Source: Corynebacterium imitans
GTDB taxonomy: Bacteria; Actinomycetota; Actinomycetes; Mycobacteriales; Mycobacteriaceae
Assembly: GCF_000739455.1 (NCBI RefSeq)
Contig: NZ_CP009211.1
Location: 248,001-312,000 of the forward strand
Direction: 5' to 3'
Length of the DNA: 64,000 bases
Below the pieces are notes generated by a model. It had not been told where the DNA came from and did no database searches. It worked only from the letters and a program-made list of their open reading frames with translations. A program made the translations under genes and the position numbers. Numbering within the stretch: the stretch's first letter is position 1; every line of letters begins with the position of its first letter. Shown here piece by piece: positions 46,164 to 56,283 of the stretch.

Positions 46164-47546
46164 TTGAATATCGCCATTGTCGGTGCAGGCCTTGCCGGGC
46201 TGACCGCAGCGTTTGAGCTGCGCGATTCCGGCCACACCGTGGACGTCTACGAGGGCGGCGACCGCATCGGCGGCAAGCTTTACACCGTGGCTTTCGACGG
46301 CGGGCCGACCGATATGGGCGCGGAAGCCTTCATCGCGCGTCGCCCAGAAGCCAAGCAGCTTGTCGACGAGCTCGGGCTCGCCGACTCCCTCGTCAGTCCC
46401 TCCGGCATGCGCTCGCTGCTCTACGTTGATGGCGAGACCCGCGCGATGCCAGCCGGCGGGGTGATGGGCATCCCGTCCACCTCGGAGCCGGTGGCGCACC
46501 TGGTCAGCGAGGAAACAGCTCGGCGCATCGACGAGGAAGGCCAGCGCGAGGGCTTCGCGTGGACCGTCGGCGGCGATATGAGCGTCGGCGCCCTGGTGCG
46601 CGAGCGCTACGGCGACGACGTGGTGGACAACATCGTGTCTTCCCTGCTCGGCGGCGTGTACTCGTGCACCGCCGACGACCTGGGCGTGCGCGCCACCGTG
46701 CCGCAGCTGGCCGAGGAGTTCGACCGCCTGGCCGCCGACGGCCCGGTGCACCTGTCCACCGCCGTGGCCAACCTGGAGGCGGCGCGCAAGAAGGCTGCGC
46801 CTTCCTCCGGCAAGCCCGCGCCGATCTTCGCCACCTTCCGCGAGGGCTACCAGGAACTCTACGAAGCACTTGCCGAAAAATCCGGCGCCAATATCTACGT
46901 CGACGCGTTCATCTCCGCGATCAGCTGCGAGGGCGAAGGCTACCGGCTCAAGGGCGGCGAGGATACCGTCTACGACCGCGTCCTTCTGGCCACGCCGGCA
47001 CCGACGACCGCGCTGCTGCTGCGCGGCATCGCCCCGGAGGCCGCCGAGACGCTGCGCGCCGTCAAGCTGGCTAATTCCGCCGTTGTCGGCCTGCGCTTCG
47101 CCACCGACGAGGGCCTGCCCGAGAACTCCGGCGTACTGGTTGGCACCGACGCGGATGACGTCCACGCCAAGGCATTCACCCTGTCTTCCCGCAAGTGGCC
47201 GCACCTCGCGGAGCGCGGCGGGGCCCTGGTGCGCGCCAGCTTCGGCCGCTACGGCGATACCGTGGCGATGACCGCCAGCGAGGACGATCTCGTGGACTGG
47301 GCGTTGGATGATCTGCAGACCATCACCGGCTTCGACGGCCGCGCCGCTGGCGTAGAGGAGATCTTCGTGCAGCGCTGGTTCGGCGGCCTGCCGCGCTACG
47401 ACGAAACGCACCTGGCCACGGTGGCTAGCGTCAAGGACGCGCTGGCGGATGTCCCCGGCGTTGGCGTCGCCGGTGCCTGGGTCGCAGGGGTGGGCGTGCC
47501 CGCCGTGATCGGCAACGCGCGTGAGGCGGCCCGCGAGCTGGTGTAG
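46164..47546 (+). CDS. hemY: Coproporphyrinogen III oxidase / protoporphyrinogen oxidase, HemY type
   Basis: FAD-dependent oxidase. In actinobacteria this family forms coproporphyrin III from coproporphyrinogen III in the coproporphyrin-dependent pathway (also called CgoX). 460 residues. IAIVGAGLAGLTAAFELRDSG is the FAD-binding motif; YEGGDRIGGKL and the C-terminal AGAWVAGVGVPAVIGNAREAA complete the flavin site. The start is TTG 46164 with AAGGAG nine bases upstream. hemH and hemQ are not in the window. Confidence 0.92.
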   Translation: MNIAIVGAGLAGLTAAFELRDSGHTVDVYEGGDRIGGKLYTVAFDGGPTDMGAEAFIARRPEAKQLVDELGLADSLVSPSGMRSLLYVDGETRAMPAGGVMGIPSTSEPVAHLVSEETARRIDEEGQREGFAWTVGGDMSVGALVRERYGDDVVDNIVSSLLGGVYSCTADDLGVRATVPQLAEEFDRLAADGPVHLSTAVANLEAARKKAAPSSGKPAPIFATFREGYQELYEALAEKSGANIYVDAFISAISCEGEGYRLKGGEDTVYDRVLLATPAPTTALLLRGIAPEAAETLRAVKLANSAVVGLRFATDEGLPENSGVLVGTDADDVHAKAFTLSSRKWPHLAERGGALVRASFGRYGDTVAMTASEDDLVDWALDDLQTITGFDGRAAGVEEIFVQRWFGGLPRYDETHLATVASVKDALADVPGVGVAGAWVAGVGVPAVIGNAREAARELV

Positions 47547-47586
47547 GGGGCTCGTTATGTAGCCAGGCCACCGGCTAGATAGCGAT

Positions 47587-47635
47587 AGTTGGACCTCGAT
47601 TATCCTGAAAATCCGGGGACTATCGAGGTCCAACT
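47587..47635. repeat. Perfect 14-base inverted repeat between hemY and the MFS gene
   Basis: AGTTGGACCTCGAT (47587-47600) and ATCGAGGTCCAACT (47622-47635) are exact complements around a 21-base loop. It lies between convergent genes but has no T-run on either strand, so it is not a typical intrinsic terminator. Confidence 0.75.
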
Positions 47636-47657
47636 TGCGAACTTTGGCCGCTGCAAC

Positions 47658-48968
47658 CTACCCGAGCGGCTTGCCCTGCTGCTCCGGCAAGACGAACGCC
47701 GCGGCCGCCGCCACCGTGAACGCGGCGGCGAAGACTGCGAAGACGCCGGCGTGGCCGCCGAAGGCCAGCACCGGCGGCACGATCAACGGGGCGAGGATGG
47801 ACCCGACGCGCCCGAAGGCCGCGGCGGCACCGGTGCCAGTGGCGCGGATCTGGGTGGGGTAGAGCTCCGGTCCGATGGCGTAGAGGGCTCCCCAGGCACC
47901 CAGGTTGAACAGGGAGAGCAGGCAACCGGCGGCGATGATCTGCCAGGGCGCCGCGGCGAAACCGTAGAGCCCGGCCGAGATCGCGGAGCCGGCGAGGAAG
48001 ACGGCCAGGGTAGTGCGGCGCCCCCACACCTCAATCAGCCAACCAGCCAGGGCGTAGCCGGGCAGCTGGGCGAGTGTGATGATCAGGGTGAAGCTGAAGG
48101 ATCGGACGAGGCTGAAGCCTTGGTCGACAAGCAGCGAGGGGATCCAGGTAAACGCTCCGTAGTAGGCGAGCGAGACGCAGAACCACACCGTCCAGAAGGC
48201 GAACGTGCGGGCGCGCAGCTCCGGGCTCCAGATGTGGGTGCTTTCGCTAGCGGGTGCATCCGGAACCTCCACGGGGGCAAGCTGCTCCGGCGCCACGCCC
48301 TCCTCAAAGCTGCGCACGACCGCCTCGGCCTCTTCCTCGCGGCCGCGCGATTCGAGGAAGCGGACGGATTCCGGCAGTTGCATGCGCACCCACAGCGCGT
48401 AGAAGGCCGGGACGGCACCGAGTGCCAGGCCCCATCGCCAGCCGTTTTCGCCCTCGGCGACGACGAAGGTGCCGATGATGGCGGCCAGGATCCAGCCCGC
48501 CGCCCAGAATGCTTCCAGCCACACCACCATGCGCCCGCGCACTTTCAGTGGCGCGAACTCGCTGACCAGGGTGGAGGCGACGGGCAGCTCCGCGCCGAGT
48601 CCGAGGCCGGTGAGGAAGCGGAAGATGAGTAGGACGGCCACCGAGCCCGCGAGTGCGGAGGCCCCCGTGGCCAGGCCGTAGAGCAGCAGGGTAATGGCGA
48701 AGACGTTGCGTCGCCCGATCTTGTCGGCGGCGAGCCCGCCCAAAGAGGCGCCGATGGCCATGCCGATGAAGCCGACGGAGGCGATCCAGCTGGTGGTGGT
48801 TTTCTCCAGATCCCAGTGCACGGCGAGCGCGGCGATGACGAAGGAGACAAGCCCGACATCCATCGCGTCGAGGGCCCAACCGAGCCCCGAGCCAACCAGG
48901 AGTTTCTTGTGTTTTGGTGTGACGGGGAGCCGGTCGAGTCGTTGCGTGCGGGTCAGTGCCTGTGTCAT
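47658..48968 (-). CDS. MFS transporter, sugar-porter/NiaP-like
   Basis: 436 residues with twelve predicted membrane segments. GWALDAMDVGLVSFV at segment 1, GGLADKIGRRNVF (MFS motif A), ELPVASTLVSEFAPLKVRGRM and the second-half WGRRTT motif match the group that includes niacin/aromatic-acid carriers (NiaP) and SV2-type proteins. The substrate cannot be fixed. ATG 48968 is preferred over the much longer frame, which is antisense to the next gene; TAGAGT lies seven bases upstream, a leaderless layout. Confidence 0.82.
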   Translation of the reverse strand: MTQALTRTQRLDRLPVTPKHKKLLVGSGLGWALDAMDVGLVSFVIAALAVHWDLEKTTTSWIASVGFIGMAIGASLGGLAADKIGRRNVFAITLLLYGLATGASALAGSVAVLLIFRFLTGLGLGAELPVASTLVSEFAPLKVRGRMVVWLEAFWAAGWILAAIIGTFVVAEGENGWRWGLALGAVPAFYALWVRMQLPESVRFLESRGREEEAEAVVRSFEEGVAPEQLAPVEVPDAPASESTHIWSPELRARTFAFWTVWFCVSLAYYGAFTWIPSLLVDQGFSLVRSFSFTLIITLAQLPGYALAGWLIEVWGRRTTLAVFLAGSAISAGLYGFAAAPWQIIAAGCLLSLFNLGAWGALYAIGPELYPTQIRATGTGAAAAFGRVGSILAPLIVPPVLAFGGHAGVFAVFAAAFTVAAAAAFVLPEQQGKPLG

Positions 48969-49027
48969 GGAGAAAACTCTAGACCACACCTTGGGCGGGG
49001 CTGGGTAACGACTGCTAATCTGCTGGT

Positions 49028-50536
49028 ATGAAGAAGCATCTGGGACTCGTGTTGGCCGCGACCTGCTCGGCGGCAATCGTGGTGGCACCGCAGGCAGCGG
49101 CGGAACCCGTGACGCAAGAGCGCTGCGTCGCGCTTGTCGACGCCGTGAGCAACGCCACCGGCGCACAGCGCTCCGCCGAGGACACCGAGCGCGCAGCGCA
49201 GGAGGCGCTCGCACAGGCGCAGCGCGACGTCGAAGCGGCAGAGCAGGAGCGCGCGGCCAGCGCGAACATGGTCGCAGACGCCGAGCGCGCGCTTGCTTCC
49301 GCGACCAAGGAGCGTGACGGGGCAAAGGAGGCGGTGCCGGAGGGGGTGACGGTGGCGTCGGCAAGCAAGGGGCTCGAGGACGCGAAGGCGGGCGCGGAAG
49401 CTGCGCGAACCGCGCTCGAGGACAGCAAGGGTGAGGCGCAGACGCAGTTCGATCGCGGCTCGCTCGGCTTCTTCGAGGCGATGGGGGCCGAGGACGCCGT
49501 CGCCGAGCTGCGCACTGACTACCGCTACCCCAACCAGGATCCGTTTAGCGGGCAGACCGGGTACCGCATCGCGGACGATACGCGCATCGGCGCCGCGGAC
49601 GACGCGACGCATCTGGACAACATGAAGGCAGCGATCGCATGGCTGCCGGAGGCGAACGAGCTGCGGGAAAGCGACGGCCAGCCCGCACTGCCGGTCGCGG
49701 ATGTCCTGATGGCGCAGGCGCAGGTGAACATCAACTGGTCGCAGCAGCTGCCGCGCGGGCACTCGGATAACGGGTGGGACAACCTGTCGTGGAACTACGA
49801 GAATCCTTTCGACGGGTGGTTCCACCGCGAACGTCCGATCTACTTCGAAGCGCAACAGCAGGGTAGGGACCCGTTCTCTGCAGGCGCGGGCCACTACATG
49901 GCACTGGTGAACCCTGACATGCGCGCGACTGGGTTTGCGGTGAACACGGAGGAGTTCTACCACGACGGCTACCCGTGGACCGTGGCGCACGCGCAGAGCT
50001 TCGCCTACGACTGGACGCCGGATACGACATATTCGGTTGCGGAGTACACCGAGCGCTTCAACGCGTACTACGATGGGCTCGTCGATGCCATCGAGCATGG
50101 TGACGCGGCGAAGCGAAAGGCGCTGGAGCAGCGCGAGGGCGAGGTGACCCACGCGCAGCAGATCCTCGAGGCGGCCTACGCGCTGGACGCGGCGGAGCAG
50201 ATCGTGACCACGCGCGCCCAGGAGCTCGCCGCAGCGAGAAAGGCGCAGCCCGCCCGCGAGGCTGCTGCCGCGGAAGCACTTAATGAGGCGAAGCAGGTCG
50301 CAACCACGCGCGCGCAGGAAGCCGAGGCAGCCCGCGCTGCCGCCGCCGAGGCCCGCGCGAAGACCGAGGCAGCCGAGTCCGCCTACCAGTCGGTGAAGCA
50401 GGAGTGCGCGAAGCTGACCGGCGCGGACAAGGACGGCTCTTCGACCGGCGGCATCATCGCCGGGGTGGTACTTGGCCTGCTCGCAGTTATCGGGATCGTG
50501 GTGGCGCTGAACCCGGGGCTGCTCCCGCAGTTCTAA
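49028..50536 (+). CDS. Surface protein: CAP-like domain between coiled coils, C-terminal membrane anchor
   Basis: 502 residues. A signal peptide (about 1-25) is followed by an Ala/Glu-rich coiled coil (about 40-140) and a globular middle (about 155-345). The block NWSQQLPRGHSDNGWDNLSWNYENP, with GAGHYMALVNPDMRATGFAVN, resembles a CAP/SCP domain. A second coiled coil (about 365-465) and a transmembrane anchor (GGIIAGVVLGLLAVIGIVVAL) follow. Such proteins sit on the cell surface; binding partners are unknown. ATG 49028 lies six bases after TAATCT, a leaderless layout. Confidence 0.75.
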   Translation: MKKHLGLVLAATCSAAIVVAPQAAAEPVTQERCVALVDAVSNATGAQRSAEDTERAAQEALAQAQRDVEAAEQERAASANMVADAERALASATKERDGAKEAVPEGVTVASASKGLEDAKAGAEAARTALEDSKGEAQTQFDRGSLGFFEAMGAEDAVAELRTDYRYPNQDPFSGQTGYRIADDTRIGAADDATHLDNMKAAIAWLPEANELRESDGQPALPVADVLMAQAQVNINWSQQLPRGHSDNGWDNLSWNYENPFDGWFHRERPIYFEAQQQGRDPFSAGAGHYMALVNPDMRATGFAVNTEEFYHDGYPWTVAHAQSFAYDWTPDTTYSVAEYTERFNAYYDGLVDAIEHGDAAKRKALEQREGEVTHAQQILEAAYALDAAEQIVTTRAQELAAARKAQPAREAAAAEALNEAKQVATTRAQEAEAARAAAAEARAKTEAAESAYQSVKQECAKLTGADKDGSSTGGIIAGVVLGLLAVIGIVVALNPGLLPQF

Positions 50537-50569
50537 CAAGCAGCGCCTAAGTAGGTAGACTTCCTGCCT

Positions 50570-51283
50570 ATGTCGAGCGAGGAACACACCGGCCCACAGG
50601 CAGAGCAGGAGTGGTGGGAGCAGCCAGGCATGCCCTGGAACGAGAAGCCCACCAAGGCCGATTACTGGTGCCTGGGCTGGTTCGGATTCGTCGGCCTGTT
50701 CGGGCTGGCGATGATCCCGCTGCGCGCCTGGCTATTGGGCCTGGACCCGCCGATTCTTCTGGCGGTGACGGGATCTCGGATTGGTGCGGCGTCGACGGGT
50801 GCGTTGGCGTCGGTAGGCGAGGCCCAGCACTGGCTCTTCTACCTGCTCATTGGCTCGCTGGTGGCGATCAAGTTCGACTGGATCTACTGGTGGGCCGGCA
50901 AGCTGTGGGGCCGCGGCATCCTGGAGGTGCAGGCCCAGAATTCGAAGCGCACTGCGAAGAATATTGCGCGGGTGGAGCAGTGGGCGATGAAGCTGGGTTG
51001 GCTGGGCATCTTCTTGGCGTACGTGCCGATCCCGCTACCGATCGCGTTTGTGGTGTTCGTGCTGATGGGCATGACGAATATGCCGCTGTGGAAGTTTTTG
51101 GTGCTGGACTTCGTGTCCAAGACGATCTGGTCGCTGGGCTACTTCGCGCTGGGCTGGTCGATTGGCGAGCCGGTGGTCTTCGTGCTGGAGCAGTACGCGC
51201 GGGTGGCGAATTGGATCGCGATCGGCCTGCTGGTTGTCATCTTCATTGGCATCTTCCGCAGGCAGGGCAAACAAGCCAAGTAA
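50570..51283 (+). CDS. VTT/DedA-like membrane protein
   Basis: 237 residues, about five hydrophobic segments, with [44 protein letters not shown] resembling the re-entrant core of VTT-domain (DedA/SNARE-associated) proteins. DedA proteins move or flip lipids and affect membrane potential; the role here is not known. The ATG is eight bases after TAGACT. It lies just before hemL, but hemL has its own -10 box. Confidence 0.72.
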   Translation: MSSEEHTGPQAEQEWWEQPGMPWNEKPTKADYWCLGWFGFVGLFGLAMIPLRAWLLGLDPPILLAVTGSRIGAASTGALASVGEAQHWLFYLLIGSLVAIKFDWIYWWAGKLWGRGILEVQAQNSKRTAKNIARVEQWAMKLGWLGIFLAYVPIPLPIAFVVFVLMGMTNMPLWKFLVLDFVSKTIWSLGYFALGWSIGEPVVFVLEQYARVANWIAIGLLVVIFIGIFRRQGKQAK

Positions 51284-51308
51284 GCCGGATGGCCTAGGAT
51301 TGGCGGGT

Positions 51309-52640
51309 ATGACTACTTCGGCCAAGTACCCAACGTCCGCTCATACCTCCCGCTCCGCCGCGCTGTGGGAGCGCGCGCAGCTGACCACGCCGGGCGGGGT
51401 GAACTCGCCGGTGCGCGGCTTCGGCTCCGTGGGCGGCCAGACGCGCTTCATCGAGAGTGCGCACGGCAGCTCGCTTATCGACGTCGACGGCAACGCCTAT
51501 GTCGACCTCATCAATTCTTGGGGGCCGATGATCCACGGCAATGCGCACCCGGAGATCCTCGCGGCGGTCGAAGAGGCGATGGCCAAGGGCTTGAGCTTCG
51601 GTGCGCCGACTGAGGCGGAGGTAGAGATCGCGGAGATGATCGTGGGCCGTACCTCGGTGGAGGAGGTGCGCATGGTCAACTCGGGTACCGAGGCGACGAT
51701 GTCGGCGGTGCGCCTGGCGCGCGGCTACACGGGCCGGTCCAAGATCATCAAGTTTGACGGCTGCTACCACGGCCACGTCGACGCGCTGCTCGCCGCTGCA
51801 GGCTCGGGTATTGCGACGTACTCGCTGCCGGACTCGCCGGGCGTGACCGGCGCGCAGGCCGCGGACACGATCGTGGTGCCGTACAACGACATTGAGGCGG
51901 TCAAGGCCGCGTTCGCGGAGAACGAGGGCGAGATCGCTGCGGTGATCGCCGAGGCGGCAGCCGGCAACATGGGCACGGTCGCCCCGCAGGACAGCTTCAA
52001 CGCGAAGCTCAAGGAGGTAGCGCACGCCAACGGCGCGCTGCTCATCCTGGACGAGGTGATGACGGGCTTCCGCACCTCGTATGCCGGTTGGTACGGCGTG
52101 GACAACGTCGCCGGTGACCTGACCACCTTTGGCAAGGTCATCTCCGGTGGTCTGCCAGCAGCTGCTTTCGGTGGCCGCAAGGAGATCATGGAGCGCCTCG
52201 CCCCGAACGGCCCCGTCTACCAGGCGGGCACCCTGTCCGGTAACCCGGTGGCGATGGCCGCGGGCATGGCCTCGCTGCGCCTGGCCTCGGAGGAGATCTA
52301 CCCGGTGCTGCAGCGCAACGCGGACACGCTGGCGAACATGGTCTCGGCAGCGCTGGAGCGCGAGGGCGTGGCGCACCACGTGCAGCGCGCGTCGACAATG
52401 CTGTCCTTCCGCTTCGCCGAAGGCGAAGGCCGCAACTTCGCGGACATGAAGGCGGCGGATACCTTCCGCTACGCCCCGTTCTTCCACGCCCTGCTGGACA
52501 ACGGCGTGTTTGCCCCGCCGAGCCCGTTCGAGACCTGGTTTGTCTCCACCGCGCTGACCGACGAGGACTTCGGCCGCATCGAGGAAGCCCTCGTGCCTGC
52601 GGCGAAGGCCGCCGCGCAGGCGGTGGCGCCGAGTGAGTAA
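51309..52640 (+). CDS. hemL: Glutamate-1-semialdehyde 2,1-aminomutase
   Basis: Second step of the C5 pathway: PLP enzyme converting glutamate semialdehyde to 5-aminolevulinate. 443 residues. [42 protein letters not shown] (PLP Asp) and [18 protein letters not shown] with the PLP Lys are visible. ATG 51309 is eight bases after TAGGAT. It overlaps the next gene by eight bases. Confidence 0.95.
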   Translation: MTTSAKYPTSAHTSRSAALWERAQLTTPGGVNSPVRGFGSVGGQTRFIESAHGSSLIDVDGNAYVDLINSWGPMIHGNAHPEILAAVEEAMAKGLSFGAPTEAEVEIAEMIVGRTSVEEVRMVNSGTEATMSAVRLARGYTGRSKIIKFDGCYHGHVDALLAAAGSGIATYSLPDSPGVTGAQAADTIVVPYNDIEAVKAAFAENEGEIAAVIAEAAAGNMGTVAPQDSFNAKLKEVAHANGALLILDEVMTGFRTSYAGWYGVDNVAGDLTTFGKVISGGLPAAAFGGRKEIMERLAPNGPVYQAGTLSGNPVAMAAGMASLRLASEEIYPVLQRNADTLANMVSAALEREGVAHHVQRASTMLSFRFAEGEGRNFADMKAADTFRYAPFFHALLDNGVFAPPSPFETWFVSTALTDEDFGRIEEALVPAAKAAAQAVAPSE

Positions 52641-53235
52641 AACCACTGTCCACCTCGTGCGCCACGGCGAGGTCTACAACCCGAAGAAGGTGCTCTACGG
52701 GCGCATGCCCGGCTACCACTTGAGCTCGCGGGGCCGCTCGATGGCGGCTGTGACCGCGCAGTTCTTCGCCGGGCGCGACGTGACCTACCTGGCGGCGAGC
52801 CCCTTGGAGCGCGCCCAGGAGACGGCCGCGCCGATCGCGAAGGTCACGGGTCTTGAGGTCCAGACCCGCGAGGACATCATCGAGGCGGGCAACACCTTCG
52901 AGGGCCTGCGCACGAAGGGATGGCGCAGCCAGCTTCTACACCCAGTGCGCTGGCGGCACATGGTGAACCCCTTCGAACCGAGCTGGGGCGAGGCCTACGT
53001 GGACATCTGCGAGCGCATGTGCGCCGCGGTAGAAGATGCCCGAGACAAAGCGGAAGACCACGAGGCGGTGCTGGTGAGCCACCAGCTGCCCATCGTGATG
53101 GTGCAGCGCTACGTGCAGGGCAAACGTCTAGCGCATGCGAGCCGCGAGTGCGATCTGGCCAGCGTGACTTCACTTGTGTTTGACGGCGACGTTGTTGTTG
53201 ACTGGTCGTATACCACCCCCGCCGAGAAGATTTGA
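52633..53235 (+). CDS. gpmB: Histidine phosphatase family protein (phosphoglycerate mutase-like)
   Basis: 200 residues. [18 protein letters not shown] holds the catalytic His; [15 protein letters not shown] and [15 protein letters not shown] the second core motifs. It belongs to the broad histidine-phosphatase clan, and the substrate is not certain; the gpmB name follows its usual label after hemL in corynebacteria. GTG 52633 lies within the hemL end, so translation is coupled. Confidence 0.82.
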   Translation: MSKTTVHLVRHGEVYNPKKVLYGRMPGYHLSSRGRSMAAVTAQFFAGRDVTYLAASPLERAQETAAPIAKVTGLEVQTREDIIEAGNTFEGLRTKGWRSQLLHPVRWRHMVNPFEPSWGEAYVDICERMCAAVEDARDKAEDHEAVLVSHQLPIVMVQRYVQGKRLAHASRECDLASVTSLVFDGDVVVDWSYTTPAEKI

Positions 53236-53249
53236 GAGGTACCCACGTC

Positions 53250-53834
53250 ATGCGCAGAAGCGTCCGCCTGCTCGCGGCCCCCATGGCGGCACTGCTGCTG
53301 CTCACCGGCTGCTCGTCCGACGGCGGGTCGGAGACCTTTGCGTTCCACTCGCCGGGCGGGCAGACCGAGATCTTCTACGAAGAGGCTGAGCGCAAGCCGG
53401 TGGAGGACTTCCACGGTGAATCGCTGAGGGAGCCGGGCGAGGAAATCCGCTTAAGTGACTACGAAGGCGAGATCGTCATCCTGAACGCATGGGGCCAGTG
53501 GTGCGCCCCCTGCCGCGCCGAGGTGGACGATCTGCAGGAGACGCAGGACGAGCTTGAGCGCCGCGGCACCGGCACGGTGCTGGGAATCAACGTGCGCGAC
53601 TACCAGCCGGAAATCTCCCGCGACTTCCTCACGGATAACCACACGACGTACCCCTCCATCTACGACCCGCCGTTTAAGACCGCCTCCTTCCTCGGCGGCG
53701 TGCCCAGCTCGGTGATCCCCACCACGATCGTGCTGGACGCGCAGCACCGCCCGGCTGCGGTGTTCCTGCGCGAGGTGACCGCCCAGGATCTGCTGGATGT
53801 GGTGGACAGGCTCGAGCAGGAGGACGGCGCTTAA
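53250..53834 (+). CDS. ResA/TlpA-like thioredoxin lipoprotein
   Basis: 194 residues. A lipoprotein signal with lipobox LLTGC (Cys near 21) anchors a thioredoxin fold outside the membrane; NAWGQWCAPCRAEVDDLQ carries the WCAPC redox motif. In system II cytochrome c maturation ResA reduces the heme-binding Cys pair of apocytochrome c, powered by CcdA. ATG 53250 with GAGAGG upstream is preferred to an earlier in-frame start because it gives a proper signal peptide. First gene of the ccs block. Confidence 0.88.
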   Translation: MRRSVRLLAAPMAALLLLTGCSSDGGSETFAFHSPGGQTEIFYEEAERKPVEDFHGESLREPGEEIRLSDYEGEIVILNAWGQWCAPCRAEVDDLQETQDELERRGTGTVLGINVRDYQPEISRDFLTDNHTTYPSIYDPPFKTASFLGGVPSSVIPTTIVLDAQHRPAAVFLREVTAQDLLDVVDRLEQEDGA

Positions 53835-53835
53835 G

Positions 53836-54615
53836 GTGGGCGAGACGTTTGCGGACCTCGTAGCGAGCGGCCCGCTGCTGCTGGGCATGTGTGCCGCAGC
53901 AGCAGCCGGGCTGGTCTCTTTCGCCTCGCCGTGCGTGATCCCGCTGGTGCCCGGCTACATGTCGTATCTGACCAGCGTGGTCGGCGGCGAGATGCGCATG
54001 GATGAGCACGGCCCGCAGGTGCAGTCCCGCAAGTGGGCAGTCGCGGGCGCGGCAGGGCTCTTCGTCGCCGGTTTTACCGTGGTGTTTCTCTTAGCCACGG
54101 TGTCGGTGTTCGGGGCGATCAGTCTGATTAGGCTCAACGCCGAGCTACTCATGCGCATCGGTGGCGTGGTCACCATCGTGATGGGCATCGTCTTCTTAGG
54201 CGCCATCCCGGCCCTGCAGCGCGATACGCGCATGCAGCCGAAACGCGTAGCCAGCTGGCTTGGCGCGCCGCTGCTCGGCGGCGTGTTCGCCCTGGGCTGG
54301 ACGCCGTGTCTGGGCCCAACGCTCGCGGCGATCATCTCGGTGTCGGTGGGCACGGAAGGCATGACCGCGGCGCGCGGCGTGTTGCTGGTGGTGGCGTACT
54401 GTCTGGGGCTGGGCCTGCCGTTCGTCCTGGTGGCGCTGGGTTCGGCGAAGGCGGTGCGCAGCGTCGATTTTCTGCGCCGCCACTCGCGCACAATTCAAAT
54501 CATCGGCGGCGTGCTCATGATTCTCGTGGGCGTCATGCTGGTGTCGGGCCTGTGGGACCTGTTTGTTGGCTGGTCGAGGCAGTGGATCGTTGGATATGGA
54601 GCGACGGTGATTTAG
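53836..54615 (+). CDS. ccdA: Cytochrome c biogenesis thiol transporter
   Basis: 259 residues, six membrane segments. SFASPCVIPLVPGYMSYL and LGWTPCLGPTLAAI each hold one Cys of the pair that passes reducing power across the membrane to ResA. Start GTG 53836 follows the ResA stop by one base, with AGGAGG upstream inside the previous gene. It ends exactly where resB begins. Confidence 0.92.
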   Translation: MGETFADLVASGPLLLGMCAAAAAGLVSFASPCVIPLVPGYMSYLTSVVGGEMRMDEHGPQVQSRKWAVAGAAGLFVAGFTVVFLLATVSVFGAISLIRLNAELLMRIGGVVTIVMGIVFLGAIPALQRDTRMQPKRVASWLGAPLLGGVFALGWTPCLGPTLAAIISVSVGTEGMTAARGVLLVVAYCLGLGLPFVLVALGSAKAVRSVDFLRRHSRTIQIIGGVLMILVGVMLVSGLWDLFVGWSRQWIVGYGATVI

Positions 54616-56244
54616 GTGAAGCAAGTGTGGACGTGGCTGCGCAAGGCGTGGCACTGGCTGACCAGTATGCGCACGGCACTCGTGCTGCTTTTCCTGCTCT
54701 CGCTGGCCTCGATCCCGGGCGCGCTGTTGCCGCAGCGCAACGTGAGCGAGTCGCTGGTCAACGACTACCTCGACGCCAATCCGACGATGGGGCCGATCTA
54801 CGATCGCCTGCAGCTTTTCGACGTCTTCAGCTCCACCTGGTTCGTCGCCATCGTCACCCTGCTCATGGTGTCGCTGATCGGCTGCATCATCCCGCGCTCG
54901 ATCGACCACTGGCGCGCCTACCGCGCCCAGCCCACACGCGCCCCGCGTTACCTCTCCCGCATGCCGCTGCACGCACAAGGCGAGGTCGTCGGCAGCCGCG
55001 AGGAGGTCGAGGCGAAGGTCCGCGGCCTGCTGAAGCGCTGGCACGTGGCCGCCTACTCGCCAGAGGAGGACCGCGCGGGCACCTATTCCATCTCGGCGGA
55101 GCGCGGGTATACGCGCGAGCTGATGAATCTGCTGTTCCACATCGGGATTGTGGGCATGATCGTCGCTTTCGCCGCGGGCCGCATGGTCTACTACGAGGGC
55201 CAGGTCATTGTGGTGACGAACTCGGAGTCGGAGTACGCGGTGCCGGTGGAGCAGTCCACCGAGTTCTGCAATACTTCGCCCGCCAACTTCGACGTCTTCC
55301 GCGCCGGCCCGCTTTTCGACGGCACCGGGCTCACCCCTTTCTGCATCGATGCCAAAAACTTCCGCGCCGAGTACCTGAACAACGGCCAGGCGAACGGCTT
55401 CTGGTCCGACATCACCTACACGGATGACCTGAGCGCGCCGAAGGAGAGCTGGCAAAAGGCCACCCTGGCGGTGAACCACCCGCTGCGCATCCACGGCGAC
55501 CGCGTCTACCTGCAGGGCCACGGGTTTGCCCCGCAGGTGACGGTGACGTGGCCGAACGGGGAGTCGCGCACGCAGATGATGCAGTTCCGCCCGAATGATT
55601 TGCAGACCTTCCTGTCCTCCGGCGTGATGCGTTTCGACCCGCCGGCGGGTATGTACCCGGACCTTCAGGAGCGTCGCCAGCACCAGATCGCCCTGGAGGG
55701 CAACTTCGCCCCGACAGCGCAGTGGGGTGGCACAGACGGTGACACGCTGGGCTCCGCCTTCCCAGCCATGGATAACCCGGCGATCTCAATGGACATTTAC
55801 CGCGGCGACTCGGGGCTGGACTCGGGCCGCCCGCAGAACATCTTCGTGCTGGACCAGATGCTCATCGCCGATGGTCGCCTGCAGAAGGTGGAGCGGGTCA
55901 ACCTCGCCCCGGGCGAGGAAGTCACCATTGACGGCGGGGTGAAGGTGCGCTTCGACGGCGCGGCCGAGTATGCCAACTACCAGATCTCGCGCGACCCGAC
56001 GCAGATGTGGGCGCTGCTCGCATCCACGATCATGCTGGTCGCCCTGGCCGGCTCACTGACTATTAAGCGCCGCCGCATCTGGGTGCGCCTTACACCGGCC
56101 GCGGGAGGCGTCACCGCCGTGGAGATCGCGGGCCTTGCGCGCACCGACCGTGCTGGATGGGGCCCGGAGTTTCGGGAGCTTGCCGCCGAGATCCTTGGGC
56201 AGGCGGAGGAAGATGACCCCGAAGAGGTGGATGACCTCGGATAA
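54616..56244 (+). CDS. resB: ResB family cytochrome c biogenesis protein
   Basis: 542 residues. Three N-terminal membrane segments, including RTALVLLFLLSLASIPGALLPQRN, are followed by a large periplasmic domain (about 210-460) and a final membrane segment (MWALLASTIMLVALAGSLTIK). ResB and CcsB together form the system II heme lyase that carries heme outward and attaches it to apocytochrome c. GTG 54616 follows the ccdA stop with no gap. Confidence 0.92.
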   Translation: MKQVWTWLRKAWHWLTSMRTALVLLFLLSLASIPGALLPQRNVSESLVNDYLDANPTMGPIYDRLQLFDVFSSTWFVAIVTLLMVSLIGCIIPRSIDHWRAYRAQPTRAPRYLSRMPLHAQGEVVGSREEVEAKVRGLLKRWHVAAYSPEEDRAGTYSISAERGYTRELMNLLFHIGIVGMIVAFAAGRMVYYEGQVIVVTNSESEYAVPVEQSTEFCNTSPANFDVFRAGPLFDGTGLTPFCIDAKNFRAEYLNNGQANGFWSDITYTDDLSAPKESWQKATLAVNHPLRIHGDRVYLQGHGFAPQVTVTWPNGESRTQMMQFRPNDLQTFLSSGVMRFDPPAGMYPDLQERRQHQIALEGNFAPTAQWGGTDGDTLGSAFPAMDNPAISMDIYRGDSGLDSGRPQNIFVLDQMLIADGRLQKVERVNLAPGEEVTIDGGVKVRFDGAAEYANYQISRDPTQMWALLASTIMLVALAGSLTIKRRRIWVRLTPAAGGVTAVEIAGLARTDRAGWGPEFRELAAEILGQAEEDDPEEVDDLG

Positions 56245-56283
56245 CCTTGGAAAACAAGGTGTCGATAAGGTAAGTTGACAACC

